From Acidobacteriota bacterium (lineage in GTDB: Bacteria > Acidobacteriota > Terriglobia > Acidiferrales > UBA7541), in the NCBI GenBank assembly GCA_003223215.1, contig QHYH01000082.1:62001-126000 (forward strand): 64,000 nt of DNA. Direction: 5' to 3'. Under the pieces are notes generated by a model. That model saw nothing but the letters and a program-made list of their open reading frames with translations. It did no database searches and had not been told where the DNA came from. The number at the start of each line of letters is the position of its first letter. Position 1 is the first letter of the stretch. A program made the position numbers and the translations under genes. Shown here in pieces: positions 56,429 through 64,000 of this stretch.

Positions 56429-57280
56429 ATGATCACAACCGATCGCAAAACCATTCGCGTCGCTTTCCAAGGAGAGCCCGGCGCCTTCAGTGAAGCCGCT
56501 GCGATTCAACTTCTCGGCGAGTCTATAACCACGGTGCCCCGCGCCACCTTCGAGGCCATCTTTCGCTCGATCGCAGAAGGAGCTGCGGACGCCATTCTCG
56601 CCCCGGTCGAGAACTCACTCGCAGGTTCCGTGGTGCGCGTGTTCGATCTGCTCCTGGAAAGCCAGCTCGCCATCGTTGCGGAAACCATTTTGCCGATCGA
56701 AATGCAGCTCATCGCTCTCCCGGGCGCTTCCCTGGACGACATCCGTTCGGTGGCCTCCCATCCCATGGCGCTGGCGCAGTGCGAGCGTTTTTTTGCCGCC
56801 CATGCGAAGTGGAAGCGCGTTCCAGCCGAGGACACCGCCGGCAGCGTCCGCGAGATGATTTCTTCCGGAGATAAATCTCGCGCTGCCATTGCCGGGCGCC
56901 GCGCCGCGGAACATTATCACGGTGTGATTCTTGCCGAACGCATCCAGGACAACCCCGAGAATTTCACGCGTTTCGTTCTTCTGGTGCCGGACAGAGAGGC
57001 TCGGGGGTGGCCATCCGCCGAAGCCCGCAAAACTTCCCTGGCCATGCGCCTCGCGCATCGTCCCGGCGCCCTGCTTGCTTCTCTCGGGCCTTTTGCCAAG
57101 CACGGAGTAAACTTGCTCAAAATCGAGAGCCGCCCTATTCACGGCCGCCCCTGGGAATACCAATTCTTCATTGACCTGGAAGCCGAAGAGGCCGCCAGCC
57201 TCGACCACGCTCTCGCCGAAGTGCGCAAAGCCACCAGCGAACTGCGCGTGCTCGGACGCTACGCCGCGGCTTCTCGCTGA
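56429..57280 (+). CDS. pheA: Prephenate dehydratase
   Basis: PheA converts prephenate to phenylpyruvate for phenylalanine. The 283-residue monofunctional protein has VAFQGEPGAFSEAAAI, DAILAPVENSLAGSV, DTAGSVREMISSGDKSRAAIAGRRAAEHY and NFTRFVLLV, the catalytic TRF motif. The C-terminal ACT domain has RPGALLASLGPFAKHGVNLLKIESRPIHGRPWEYQFFID, so feedback by phenylalanine is likely. It lacks a chorismate mutase domain. The start at 56429 has no clear ribosome site. Confidence 0.95.
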   Translation: MITTDRKTIRVAFQGEPGAFSEAAAIQLLGESITTVPRATFEAIFRSIAEGAADAILAPVENSLAGSVVRVFDLLLESQLAIVAETILPIEMQLIALPGASLDDIRSVASHPMALAQCERFFAAHAKWKRVPAEDTAGSVREMISSGDKSRAAIAGRRAAEHYHGVILAERIQDNPENFTRFVLLVPDREARGWPSAEARKTSLAMRLAHRPGALLASLGPFAKHGVNLLKIESRPIHGRPWEYQFFIDLEAEEAASLDHALAEVRKATSELRVLGRYAAASR

Positions 57281-57376
57281 AAAAGAGCCGAGGGAGTCGA
57301 GGTTTCCACAAAATAAGAAAGGCCGACGCATGGCCGGCCCTCCTCGCTCACATCCTTGGTGTCCTTTACCGCACGC

Positions 57377-58030
57377 TCAGCAGTAGCTGCATTCCGCATC
57401 GCCCATGCCGCCGCCGGTTATGTCATCGCGCATTCGCCGCAAGCGCCGCCCGAGCCGCTCGGCAAGCTGATGACGCGCGCGCCACAACCGCGCCTTCAAC
57501 GTGTTTTCGGTGACGCCGAGCTTCTTTGCGGCTTCGCCCGTCGAGTAGCCCTGCACTTCGCGCAGCACGAACGCCGTGCGCAGCAGCGGCGACAGCTGGT
57601 CGAGATTCTCGCTGAGCATCTCGCGAATTTCGGTGTTCGCGAAAACCTGCTCGGGAGTCAAGCCGTCGTCGGCAAAGCGCTCGGTTGCCGGCAATTCATC
57701 CTCGCGCGGCGGTTCGTCGAGGGAAACCGCCGGCCGCGCCTTCGCGCTACGCCGCCGCATGAGCGCCGCGTTGATCACGATGCGCGTGAGCCAGGTCGAA
57801 AACTGCGAGCGCCCTTCGAAACGCTTCAGGTTGCGATACGCCGACAGCAGCCCATCTTGCAATGCGTCTTCCGCGTCTTCGGCATTGCCGAGCACGCGCA
57901 GGGCCGTCTGGAACAGCGGACGCTGGTAGCGGCGGAAGAGCGTTTCCACCGCTTGAGGATCGCCGCGCTGTCCCGCGCGAATCAGCTTCTCTTCACTGCC
58001 TTGTATTCCCACAACTGCTTGTGTCGCCAT
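57377..58030 (-). CDS. ECF-type RNA polymerase sigma factor (RpoE-like)
   Basis: The 217-residue sigma factor has region 2 (LFRRYQRPLFQTALRVLGNAEDAEDALQDGLLSAYRNLKRFEGRSQFSTWLTRIVINAALMRRR) and region 4 (LREVQGYSTGEAAKKLGVTENTLKARLWRARHQLAERL). The linker is long, Pro/Glu-rich. The C-terminus ends with DDITGGGMGDAECSYC, a CxxC tail that is unusual for an ECF factor and could sense metal or redox state. No anti-sigma gene is adjacent. It lies 59 bases after emrB on the same strand. The ATG at 58030 follows a G-rich stretch. Confidence 0.9.
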   Translation of the reverse strand: MATQAVVGIQGSEEKLIRAGQRGDPQAVETLFRRYQRPLFQTALRVLGNAEDAEDALQDGLLSAYRNLKRFEGRSQFSTWLTRIVINAALMRRRSAKARPAVSLDEPPREDELPATERFADDGLTPEQVFANTEIREMLSENLDQLSPLLRTAFVLREVQGYSTGEAAKKLGVTENTLKARLWRARHQLAERLGRRLRRMRDDITGGGMGDAECSYC

Positions 58031-58089
58031 GGTCGTCCCCCCGTCCCGTGAAATCACTTTGACGTTTCACCTTGAAAAAACTCTTTTCC

Positions 58090-59679
58090 TCAATGCACCG
58101 GCACTCCGCCGCCGCGCATTCTTGGCTTCTTCAACAGCAGCAGAATTGGAATCACCGCGAAAAACACGATGCCCAGCATTTTGAAATCGTCGAGAAACGC
58201 CAGCATCGCCGCCTGCCGCTCGATGGTGCCGTAAACCATCGCTTGCGCCTGCGCGCTGGCATGCGCCGCCGTCGAGCCCACGGAAACGAGCCTCGACTCG
58301 ATACCGTGCAGCGCCTGGTGATAGGCCCCGCTCAATTCGTTGGCGCGTTCGGTCAGCCGCGCGATGTGAAATTGTGCGCGCCGGTCCAGCATGGTCGTCA
58401 CAAACGCAATTCCCACGCTGGCGCCGACGTTGCGCGCCAGGTTGATGATCCCCGTGCCCATGTTGGTCTTTTCCTTGGGCACGAACGCGAAGGCGGCCAC
58501 ATTAATCGGAATGAACAGAAACGCCAGCCCAAACCCCTGCAGCATGCGCGCCTGGACCGCGTGCCGGAAATCCAGCCCGAGGTCCCAGCCCGCCATCACG
58601 AACAACGCCAAAGAGGAAACCAGGCAGCCAAAAGTAATCAGGATCCTCGTATCCACTTTGGAGACCAGAATCCCGACGATGGGCATCATGCACATGATCA
58701 CCGCTCCGCCAGGAGACAGCGCCATGCCCGCCAGTTGCGCGGTGTAACCCAGCAACTGCTGCAGAAGCTGCGGGATCAGCACCGTGCTGGCATACAGCAC
58801 GAAGCCCAGGAAAAACATCGCCAGTGTGGCAATCGCGAAATTGCGGTCCTTGAGCATCTTCAAATCCACCACCGGCTCCTTCTCGCGCCACTCCCAGACG
58901 ATTCCCGCGATAATCCCCACCAGCATCAAGGCGAAGAAACCGATAATGAAGTCGGAAGCAAACCAATCATCCCGCTGTCCTTTGTCCAGGATGATCTGCA
59001 TACTGCCAAGCCCGAGGCTGATCAGCCCGATGCCGATATAGTCGATGCGAAATCCCGCCCTCAGATTTGCCTTCTTCATGTACGGCGGATCGCTGACCAA
59101 AAGGCTCGTCAGCAGCAGGGAAACGATTCCCACCGGCACGTTGATATAAAACACCCATCTCCAGGAGAAATTGTCCGTGATCCAGCCGCCCAGCCAGGGG
59201 CCGATCGTCGGCGCCACCACCACGGCTATGCCATATACGGCAAAGGCCATGCCGCGCTTCTCGAGCGGGAAGGTGTCGTTCAGAATGGCCTGCTCGCTCG
59301 GCTGCAAGCCACCTCCACCCGCGCCTTGCAGAATCCGGAACAGCACCAGCACACTCAGGCTCGGTGCAAGCCCGCACAAAAATGAACTCACCGTGAACAG
59401 CGCCACGCACAGCATGTAGAACCGCTTCCTCCCCAACAGCCCCGAAAACCAGCCCGACAGCGGCAGAATAATCGCGTTCGAAACCAGGTAGGACGTCAAC
59501 ACCCAGGTTGACTGATCTTCGCCGGCCGACAGATTGCCGGCGATGTGCGGCAGCGACACGTTTGCGATCGAGGTGTCCAGCACCTCCATGAACGTAGCCA
59601 GGGTCACCGTCAGCGCGATCACCCAGGGGTTGATCGTCCCGTCCGGCATCCTCAGCTTGGATAGAATCTTGTCTCTCAT
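58090..59679 (-). CDS. emrB: MFS drug efflux transporter, EmrB/QacA (DHA2) family
   Basis: The 529-residue protein has about fourteen membrane segments and the family motifs: FMEVLDTSIANVSLPHIAGNL, GWFSGLLGRKRFYMLCVALF (loop 2-3), and ILQGAGGGGLQPSEQAILNDTF with AVYGIAVVVAPTIGPWLGGW (motif C). It should export drugs through the adaptor and TolC-type channel encoded upstream. The C-terminus is basic (LLKKPRMRGGG). Operon order is STAS/TolC, EmrA, EmrB, and it may continue to the ECF sigma gene. Confidence 0.94.
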   Translation of the reverse strand: MRDKILSKLRMPDGTINPWVIALTVTLATFMEVLDTSIANVSLPHIAGNLSAGEDQSTWVLTSYLVSNAIILPLSGWFSGLLGRKRFYMLCVALFTVSSFLCGLAPSLSVLVLFRILQGAGGGGLQPSEQAILNDTFPLEKRGMAFAVYGIAVVVAPTIGPWLGGWITDNFSWRWVFYINVPVGIVSLLLTSLLVSDPPYMKKANLRAGFRIDYIGIGLISLGLGSMQIILDKGQRDDWFASDFIIGFFALMLVGIIAGIVWEWREKEPVVDLKMLKDRNFAIATLAMFFLGFVLYASTVLIPQLLQQLLGYTAQLAGMALSPGGAVIMCMMPIVGILVSKVDTRILITFGCLVSSLALFVMAGWDLGLDFRHAVQARMLQGFGLAFLFIPINVAAFAFVPKEKTNMGTGIINLARNVGASVGIAFVTTMLDRRAQFHIARLTERANELSGAYHQALHGIESRLVSVGSTAAHASAQAQAMVYGTIERQAAMLAFLDDFKMLGIVFFAVIPILLLLKKPRMRGGGVPVH

Positions 59680-59757
59680 CTCGTTCTGTTCGAGCTCTGG
59701 CTCTTTCTGCGCTTTTATTCAACCTACGACCGTTTTGCTCCCCTGCTTTATTCCCGC

Positions 59758-61056
59758 TTACTGCGTGATCACCGTCGCGTCCACGTTCATTCCAGGTCGC
59801 AGCACGGCCTGCTCGGACGGAATCCGATCGAGAACAATCTTCACCGGAATGCGCTGGACCACTTTCACGAAGTTGCCAGTCGCATTTTCCGGCGGCAGCA
59901 GGCTCAACACCGACCCCGTCGCTCCGGCGATGGAGTCCACATGCCCGCTGAACGTTTTTCCATAGGTATCCACTTTCACTTCCGCCTTTTGTCCCGGCTT
60001 CATGTCCTTCAATTGCGTTTCCCGGAAGTTCGCCGTCACCCACACGCTCTCGAGCGGCACGACCACCAGCAGCCCTTGCCCGGCCTGCACGATCTGTCCC
60101 GGCTCGACCTGCTTGTGGGTCGCCACGCCATCCACCGGTGCGGTGATTTCCGTGTAGCTTAAGTTCAGTTGCGCTGCCTCCAACGCTGCGCGCGCTTGCT
60201 CCACTTTGGCGATCTTCGCCTGAGCATCCGCGGCCTTCATGCTCACTTGCTTCACATTCGCATGCGCGGAAACCACTTCCGCCTTCGCTTGCTCAACCCG
60301 CGCCTTGGCGGCTTCGCGTTGCGCCTTGGCCACGTCCACATTGCGCTGTGCCTGCGCCAGCTTCTCGCGATCCGCCCTGAGCGCGCTCGCGGTGGCGTCG
60401 GCGTTGGCTTTCGCCGCGTCGTACTGCTGCTTCGAGATTTCGCCTTTTTCCATCAGCGGCAGATACCGCGCCAGGTCCGCTTTCGCCAATTCGGCGTTGG
60501 CCAGGCTCTTCTCCACATTTGCCTGCGCCCACGCCAGATCTGCGGTTTGTGCCTGTTCATAAGTGGTTTGCGCGCGTGCCAAATCGGCCTGTGCTTCCAG
60601 AAGTTGCGCATCTGCGCTCGTTGTTCCGCTCAAGACGTTCTCCCGCGTCCGCGGCACGTCCACTCTCGCGGACCTGGCTTCACTTTCTGCGAGCAGCAGG
60701 GATGCCTTCGCCTCGTCCGCCGCCGTTTGGTAGTCGCGCGGATCGATCTTCACCAGCACTTGGCCGGCTTTCACGTGCTGGTTGTCGTCGACCAGCACTT
60801 CCGCCACCCGCCCGTACACCTTCGAGGCCATCGGGGTGATATGTCCATCCACTTGCGCGTCGTCGGTCGACTCGCGGTTGTGGTAATAGAGGAACAATCC
60901 CACGGCGGCGGCCAGCAACACCGCTCCTGCGCCAAAAAGCAGCCGTTTTGTTCTCGGATTGGCCAGGCCCTTCGGAGCTTCTTCTAAAGGCAGCTCTTCG
61001 GTTATCTTCGGCGCCCTCGCTGCATTCTCCAGTCCGACTTCTATCTCGACGCTCAT
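59758..61056 (-). CDS. emrA: HlyD/EmrA-family membrane fusion protein
   Basis: This 432-residue adaptor has an N-terminal membrane segment (LLFGAGAVLLAAAVGLFLYYHN) and the usual STDDAQVDGHITPMASKVYGRV motif. The lipoyl half DNQHVKAGQVLVKIDPRDY is followed by a long helical hairpin (about residues 110-270) rich in Ala, Glu, Lys. The other lipoyl half and beta barrel have AAQLNLSYTEITAPVDGVATHKQVEPGQIVQAG (split) and ETQLKDMKPGQKAEVKVD. It should join EmrB to the TolC-like outer membrane channel. The TolC gene is 13 bases upstream. Confidence 0.94.
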   Translation of the reverse strand: MSVEIEVGLENAARAPKITEELPLEEAPKGLANPRTKRLLFGAGAVLLAAAVGLFLYYHNRESTDDAQVDGHITPMASKVYGRVAEVLVDDNQHVKAGQVLVKIDPRDYQTAADEAKASLLLAESEARSARVDVPRTRENVLSGTTSADAQLLEAQADLARAQTTYEQAQTADLAWAQANVEKSLANAELAKADLARYLPLMEKGEISKQQYDAAKANADATASALRADREKLAQAQRNVDVAKAQREAAKARVEQAKAEVVSAHANVKQVSMKAADAQAKIAKVEQARAALEAAQLNLSYTEITAPVDGVATHKQVEPGQIVQAGQGLLVVVPLESVWVTANFRETQLKDMKPGQKAEVKVDTYGKTFSGHVDSIAGATGSVLSLLPPENATGNFVKVVQRIPVKIVLDRIPSEQAVLRPGMNVDATVITQ

Positions 61057-61069
61057 CGCCCCCCCTGTG

Positions 61070-62746
61070 TCACTTGGCGTAAACTTTTTCCATCTGCCCG
61101 ATCGATCGGGCCAGATCCGCTCGCGCCTGATTGAACCGGTAAAGCGCCGCGATCTGATTGTCGTTCGCGCGGGACAGTGAATCCTGCGCCTGGATCACCT
61201 CAATGTTGTTCGCCACGCCCGCTTTGAAGCGGTCGCGTGCCTGATCGACCTCCTCTTTGGAAAGTTGCACACCCAGGTTTGCCACCTGCACTTCGCTGCG
61301 CGCCGAATCCAGATTCAGCAGCGCGGTCTTCACATCCAGCGCGATCTGGTTGCGCAAATCCGCGCGCTGTTCCTGGAGTTTCCGGATTTCCAGCTCCGCG
61401 CTCGCCACTTCTGCGTGGATCCTCCCCCCGGTGAACAGCGGTAAATTCACGCTTCCTTCGTAGGTATAGGTCGGCAGCGTGGTGCTCCCTGAATTCCCCA
61501 CGTAAGTGAACTCGCCGTCGAACCGGACGCTCGGCAGCCGCAAATACTGGGCGGCTTTTTTCTGGTCCGCCGCGGCTTTGATTTGCGAAGCCAGCGCTTT
61601 CCACTCCGGCCGGGTTTCGAGAGCCTCTTCAATGCTGGCCTCGACATCGGGCTGTGGCGTCTCAAAGAAACGCAGCGAGTCGGCCAACTCGATCTTCTGC
61701 CGGGGATCCAAATTGAGCAGCCGGCTCAAGCCATAAAGAGAAGTCTCCCGATCGTTTTCCGCTTCAAGCAGCCTCTGCTTTTCGTTTTGCAGTTCCACAT
61801 TGGCGCGCAGAGTATCGATTCCCGTTCCCACGCCTTCTTTCTGCAGGTCCGCCGCCTGGTCATAGAGCGCCTGCGCCAGTTCCACCCGCGATTGCGACGC
61901 CTGGACGTTCGCCACCGCCCGCAGCGTCCCGATGTACTGCGAGACCACCAGCAGAATCACCTGCTCGCGGGTCGATAGGCTGTTGGCCCTGCTCGCGCTC
62001 GCCGTATTCCGCGCTGCCTGATACCTTTCCCACAAGGTCAAATCAAACACCGGTGCGCTTACGCTCGGACCTGCCGAGAACAATTGAAAAGGTCCGAGTG
62101 TCTTGGGAAGTCCGGGGAAAGCAGGCACGCCGCCAAACTCCGCCCGCAAGTTGATCTTTTGCGCCTCGTCGGAAATGCGCGCGTTTAGTTGCGGCAACAA
62201 GTCCGCTCGCGCAATGTTTTTGTCCTGCTCGCTCTCGGCCGCCGTCAAGATGGCAATTTGCGCCGTCGGGTTCTGCTTGATCCCGAGCGCCACCGCCTGG
62301 TCAAGCGTCAGCCGCAGCACCTCGCTTGGCCGAGCGGCTGGAGCGGTTTGCGCTTTCGGGCTTGACTGGGCGCGAACGGTTGCGGGGTTCACGAGTAGGG
62401 CAAACAGGACCACGTAAAAAACGATGTGCGACCCCTTCGGACGCTCTTTGCGGCCGTGACTCTTGGTTTGCTTCTCGCTCTTCACAATGTCATCGACAAT
62501 GGCCTGATTCAGGCAGCCCTCTGCAATCAATTCCCCGCCCTGGCGGTGGATTTCTTTGAGCAGCATCTTTCCGGCGGCGTCAATGAAGCTCACCCCGCAC
62601 AAATTTAAGTGCAGCTTCTCGCCAGGTGCCGCGGCCCGCAGCTCCCTCCAGCATTGTTCGAGCGTGCCAACCAGCGGTCCCGCCAATCGGCCCTCTATGC
62701 TTAGCAGCGTTTTGCCGCGCTTCTTCTGAGTCGTAATTCGCAACAT
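61070..62746 (-). CDS. STAS domain joined to TolC-family outer membrane protein
   Basis: One open frame of 558 residues holds two parts. Residues 1-88 form a STAS-like domain (TLLSIEGRLAGPLVGTLEQC, LHLNLCGVSFIDAAGKMLLKEIHRQGGELIAEGCL). After KSEKQTKSHGRKERPKGS comes a signal peptide (IVFYVVLFALLVNPATVRAQ), then a TolC/OMF protein with two OEP repeats (LTLDQAVALGIKQNPTAQIAIL; VQLSKEEVDQARDRFKAGVANN). No stop separates them. Translation of TolC may instead begin at GTG 62485, with no clear ribosome site. The ATG at 62746 has GGGAAG upstream. It leads the emrA-emrB operon. Confidence 0.85.
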   Translation of the reverse strand: MLRITTQKKRGKTLLSIEGRLAGPLVGTLEQCWRELRAAAPGEKLHLNLCGVSFIDAAGKMLLKEIHRQGGELIAEGCLNQAIVDDIVKSEKQTKSHGRKERPKGSHIVFYVVLFALLVNPATVRAQSSPKAQTAPAARPSEVLRLTLDQAVALGIKQNPTAQIAILTAAESEQDKNIARADLLPQLNARISDEAQKINLRAEFGGVPAFPGLPKTLGPFQLFSAGPSVSAPVFDLTLWERYQAARNTASASRANSLSTREQVILLVVSQYIGTLRAVANVQASQSRVELAQALYDQAADLQKEGVGTGIDTLRANVELQNEKQRLLEAENDRETSLYGLSRLLNLDPRQKIELADSLRFFETPQPDVEASIEEALETRPEWKALASQIKAAADQKKAAQYLRLPSVRFDGEFTYVGNSGSTTLPTYTYEGSVNLPLFTGGRIHAEVASAELEIRKLQEQRADLRNQIALDVKTALLNLDSARSEVQVANLGVQLSKEEVDQARDRFKAGVANNIEVIQAQDSLSRANDNQIAALYRFNQARADLARSIGQMEKVYAK

Positions 62747-63287
62747 GAGTTTCTTCCCGTTGGACGTGGTTAGATGCATGAGCGTCTCCATTTGGGGTAA
62801 ACTTTATGAGAACGAATATGCTACAGAAAATAAGAGGCTTAGCAAAAATAGGCCGCTTTTCTGGGTATCTCGCAGTGATTATATATGGGCATATGCTCTA
62901 AAAGTGGCACATAATACGTGATCATATATGGTCATCTAGGTCGCCAGCGAATCTCTTTTCCTTTGTCTTTCTTGGGAAATCCCACCTTGCTGGCACGCCC
63001 GGTCCGCGCGCCATCGGCCGAAGCAGCTGCACGGGAGGAAATCTGGGAATGTTCTGACGGCTCATCGCTGCTCAGGATTGCGCTACTCCTCCTCGCCCTG
63101 ATCGCGGACACTTGCGGTCGAGCGCATCCCAGAGAAACCGCATTTCCGTGCTTCAGCTCCGCTGCGGCTTCCTGTTCCGTGGCTCGCCCCAGCTCGCTGC
63201 TATCCTCAAGACGCTCGGCGCTCGCAAAAAGTAACACCGCTCGTTACCTGAACACTGTTAACCCAGATGCCAAAAAATTTTCCCGCG
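62747..63287. other. Control region of the efflux operon
   Basis: These 541 bases lie between the STAS/TolC gene and the TetR gene upstream. The AT-rich stretch 62800-62940 carries the direct repeats described separately. The remainder (62941-63287) has a 101-codon minus-strand frame rich in Ala/Ser/Arg/Glu without a domain; I do not call it. Confidence 0.5.
62875..62935 (-). promoter_or_regulatory. Repeated operator and -10 box of the efflux operon
   Basis: Two 18-base near-copies, GTGATTATATATGGGCAT (62875-62892) and GTGATCATATATGGTCAT (62918-62935), lie 43 bases apart and differ at two positions. On the minus strand the first contains TATAAT (62878-62883), a good -10 box for the STAS/TolC-emrAB operon. 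The second is nearly palindromic (GATCATATATGGTC). Binding by the TetR-type protein encoded upstream is an inference. Confidence 0.6.
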
Positions 63288-63920
63288 CTACACCGCCAGC
63301 CCTGCCACCAGTGTGTCCACAGTTGCCTGAATCACCTTCTCGCGCCCGGCCCAGGGAAAGCTATGGTGCGTGATCAATAGCGAGGTAACCCCGTGGATTC
63401 CCGCCCAAAGCGTCTGCGCCGCCAGGTCCACGTCCACTTCTCGCATCTTCCCTGCCCTGATGCAGTCGGTCAGCCCGCGCGTCAGGAAAGAAAAAGCCTG
63501 CATCCCTACCGAGTCCATGCGGTGATGCTTTTCGCGGTCGAATGCCTCCGGAATCGGCACCATAAAAGTGGCCCTGTATTGATGCGGGTTTTCCAGTCCA
63601 AACTCAATATACGCAACAAGCCCGTTTTTCAGGTGTTCGACAGGATCCCCGGGCTGCTCCATAATCTTGCCGAGCCTTTGCACCAGCTTTGAGAACGTTT
63701 CCTTGCACACCTGCTCGAGCAGCTCGGCCTTGTCCTTGAAATAGATATAAATCGTTGTTGGGGAATACTCGATTTTGTCCGCGATGCGCCGCATGGACAC
63801 GTTTTCGTAGCCGTCGCGTACAAACAGCTCGCTAGCAGCGTCCAGGATCTCCTGCCGCAAGTACTTCTTCTGCCGCGCCCTGCGTTCCCTCACTCCCACT
63901 TTATGGGAACTACCTCTCAC
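63288..63920 (-). CDS. TetR/AcrR-family transcriptional regulator
   Basis: The 210-residue protein has a TetR DNA-binding domain: LRQEILDAASELFVRDGYENVSMRRIADKIEYSPTTIYIYFKDKAELL over helices 1-4. A C-terminal domain of the TetR_C family has FMVPIPEAFDREKHHRM and TLWAGIHGVTSLLITH. It lies upstream of the STAS/TolC-emrAB operon in the same direction and probably represses it. The start is uncertain between GTG at 63920 and GTG codons at 63899 or 63893. A palindrome lies just upstream. Confidence 0.88.
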   Translation of the reverse strand: MRGSSHKVGVRERRARQKKYLRQEILDAASELFVRDGYENVSMRRIADKIEYSPTTIYIYFKDKAELLEQVCKETFSKLVQRLGKIMEQPGDPVEHLKNGLVAYIEFGLENPHQYRATFMVPIPEAFDREKHHRMDSVGMQAFSFLTRGLTDCIRAGKMREVDVDLAAQTLWAGIHGVTSLLITHHSFPWAGREKVIQATVDTLVAGLAV

Positions 63921-63924
63921 TTAC

Positions 63925-63937
63925 TTAACGCCGTTAA
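63925..63937. promoter_or_regulatory. Palindrome upstream of the efflux regulator gene
   Basis: TTAAC-GCC-GTTAA is a perfect inverted repeat within CTTAACGCCGTTAATTATAC, five bases before the first possible start codon of the TetR-type gene. It may be an autoregulatory operator or part of its promoter. Confidence 0.5.
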
Positions 63938-64000
63938 TTATACTCCGCCCCTTCCTCCTGTCAAGCCCTTGGCTTGCGGAGCCTTGCGGAGGCGGGGATC

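Noticed and set aside
58072-59385. A 437-codon plus-strand frame opposite emrB
   Set aside because: His/Gln/Arg-rich product without domain, fully antisense to a well-supported transporter gene.
62932-63237. A 101-codon minus-strand frame between the TetR gene and the efflux operon
   Set aside because: Low-complexity Ala/Ser/Arg composition, no ribosome site, no recognisable domain.

Overview
The window is about 64 kb of dense, GC-rich bacterial chromosome with roughly fifty protein genes, short spacers and mostly strong Shine-Dalgarno sequences. Gene content suggests a Gram-negative-type bacterium of the Acidobacteriota: a TonB/ExbB gene next to yajC-secD-secF, RND/EmrAB-TolC type exporters, SYLF and ARPP-1 proteins, a PD40-like propeller, and a STAS domain joined to TolC. 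This assignment is inferred from protein style only; no rRNA gene is present. No tRNA, rRNA or CRISPR array was found.

Layout. 1-6828 (minus strand): YIP1-family protein, tgt, yajC, secD, secF, tonB and the start of an exbB/tolQ-type gene, a protein-export and energy-transduction cluster. 7306-10406: a MarR regulator with SRPBCC and DUF3052-like genes, divergent from an MFS exporter across a perfect palindrome. 10474-17084: an MscS channel, rpoD and dnaG, with a decayed YdjM-type gene lying between rpoD and dnaG. 17095-23166 (minus): amidohydrolase, mutS2, LOG-family protein, PBP4-type D-Ala-D-Ala carboxypeptidase. 23341-28100 (plus): SYLF protein, then a TetR-HlyD-ABC ATPase-ABC permease export operon with its own operator. 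28336-36759: a mixed set including a Cys-rich protein, a radical SAM protein, a TolB-like secreted protein, a degenerate receiver, an ARPP-1 protein, folK, an M20 amidohydrolase and a GlcG protein. 37182-40895: pilT-like ATPase, then leader peptide, attenuator, aspartokinase and asd. 41024-48415: cold-shock protein, TetR/SDR pair, serine hydrolase, lytic transglycosylase, histone H1-like protein, PP2C-type response regulator. 48762-54958 (minus): 2-oxoacid dehydrogenase complex (E3, lipB, E1 alpha, E1 beta, E2), interrupted by a relic of an IS605/TnpB element. 55331-63920: Fis-domain relic, DinB protein, pheA, ECF sigma factor, and a TetR-controlled STAS/TolC-EmrA-EmrB efflux operon.

The most striking find is upstream of aspartokinase (38455-38615). 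A 32-codon leader ORF has 17 Thr, Lys, Ile or Met codons, the end products of the aspartate pathway. It is followed by an intrinsic terminator with an 11-bp stem, and by sequences able to form a competing antiterminator and a protector hairpin. The aspartokinase itself consists of the catalytic domain only, with no ACT regulatory domains, and asd overlaps it by ATGA. Together this looks like a ribosome-mediated attenuator that senses the whole aspartate family and may replace allosteric feedback.

Other notable points are operators readable at four regulator loci, an intrinsic terminator in the cold-shock gene's upstream region, several gene relics, and an open-frame STAS-TolC fusion with an internal signal peptide.
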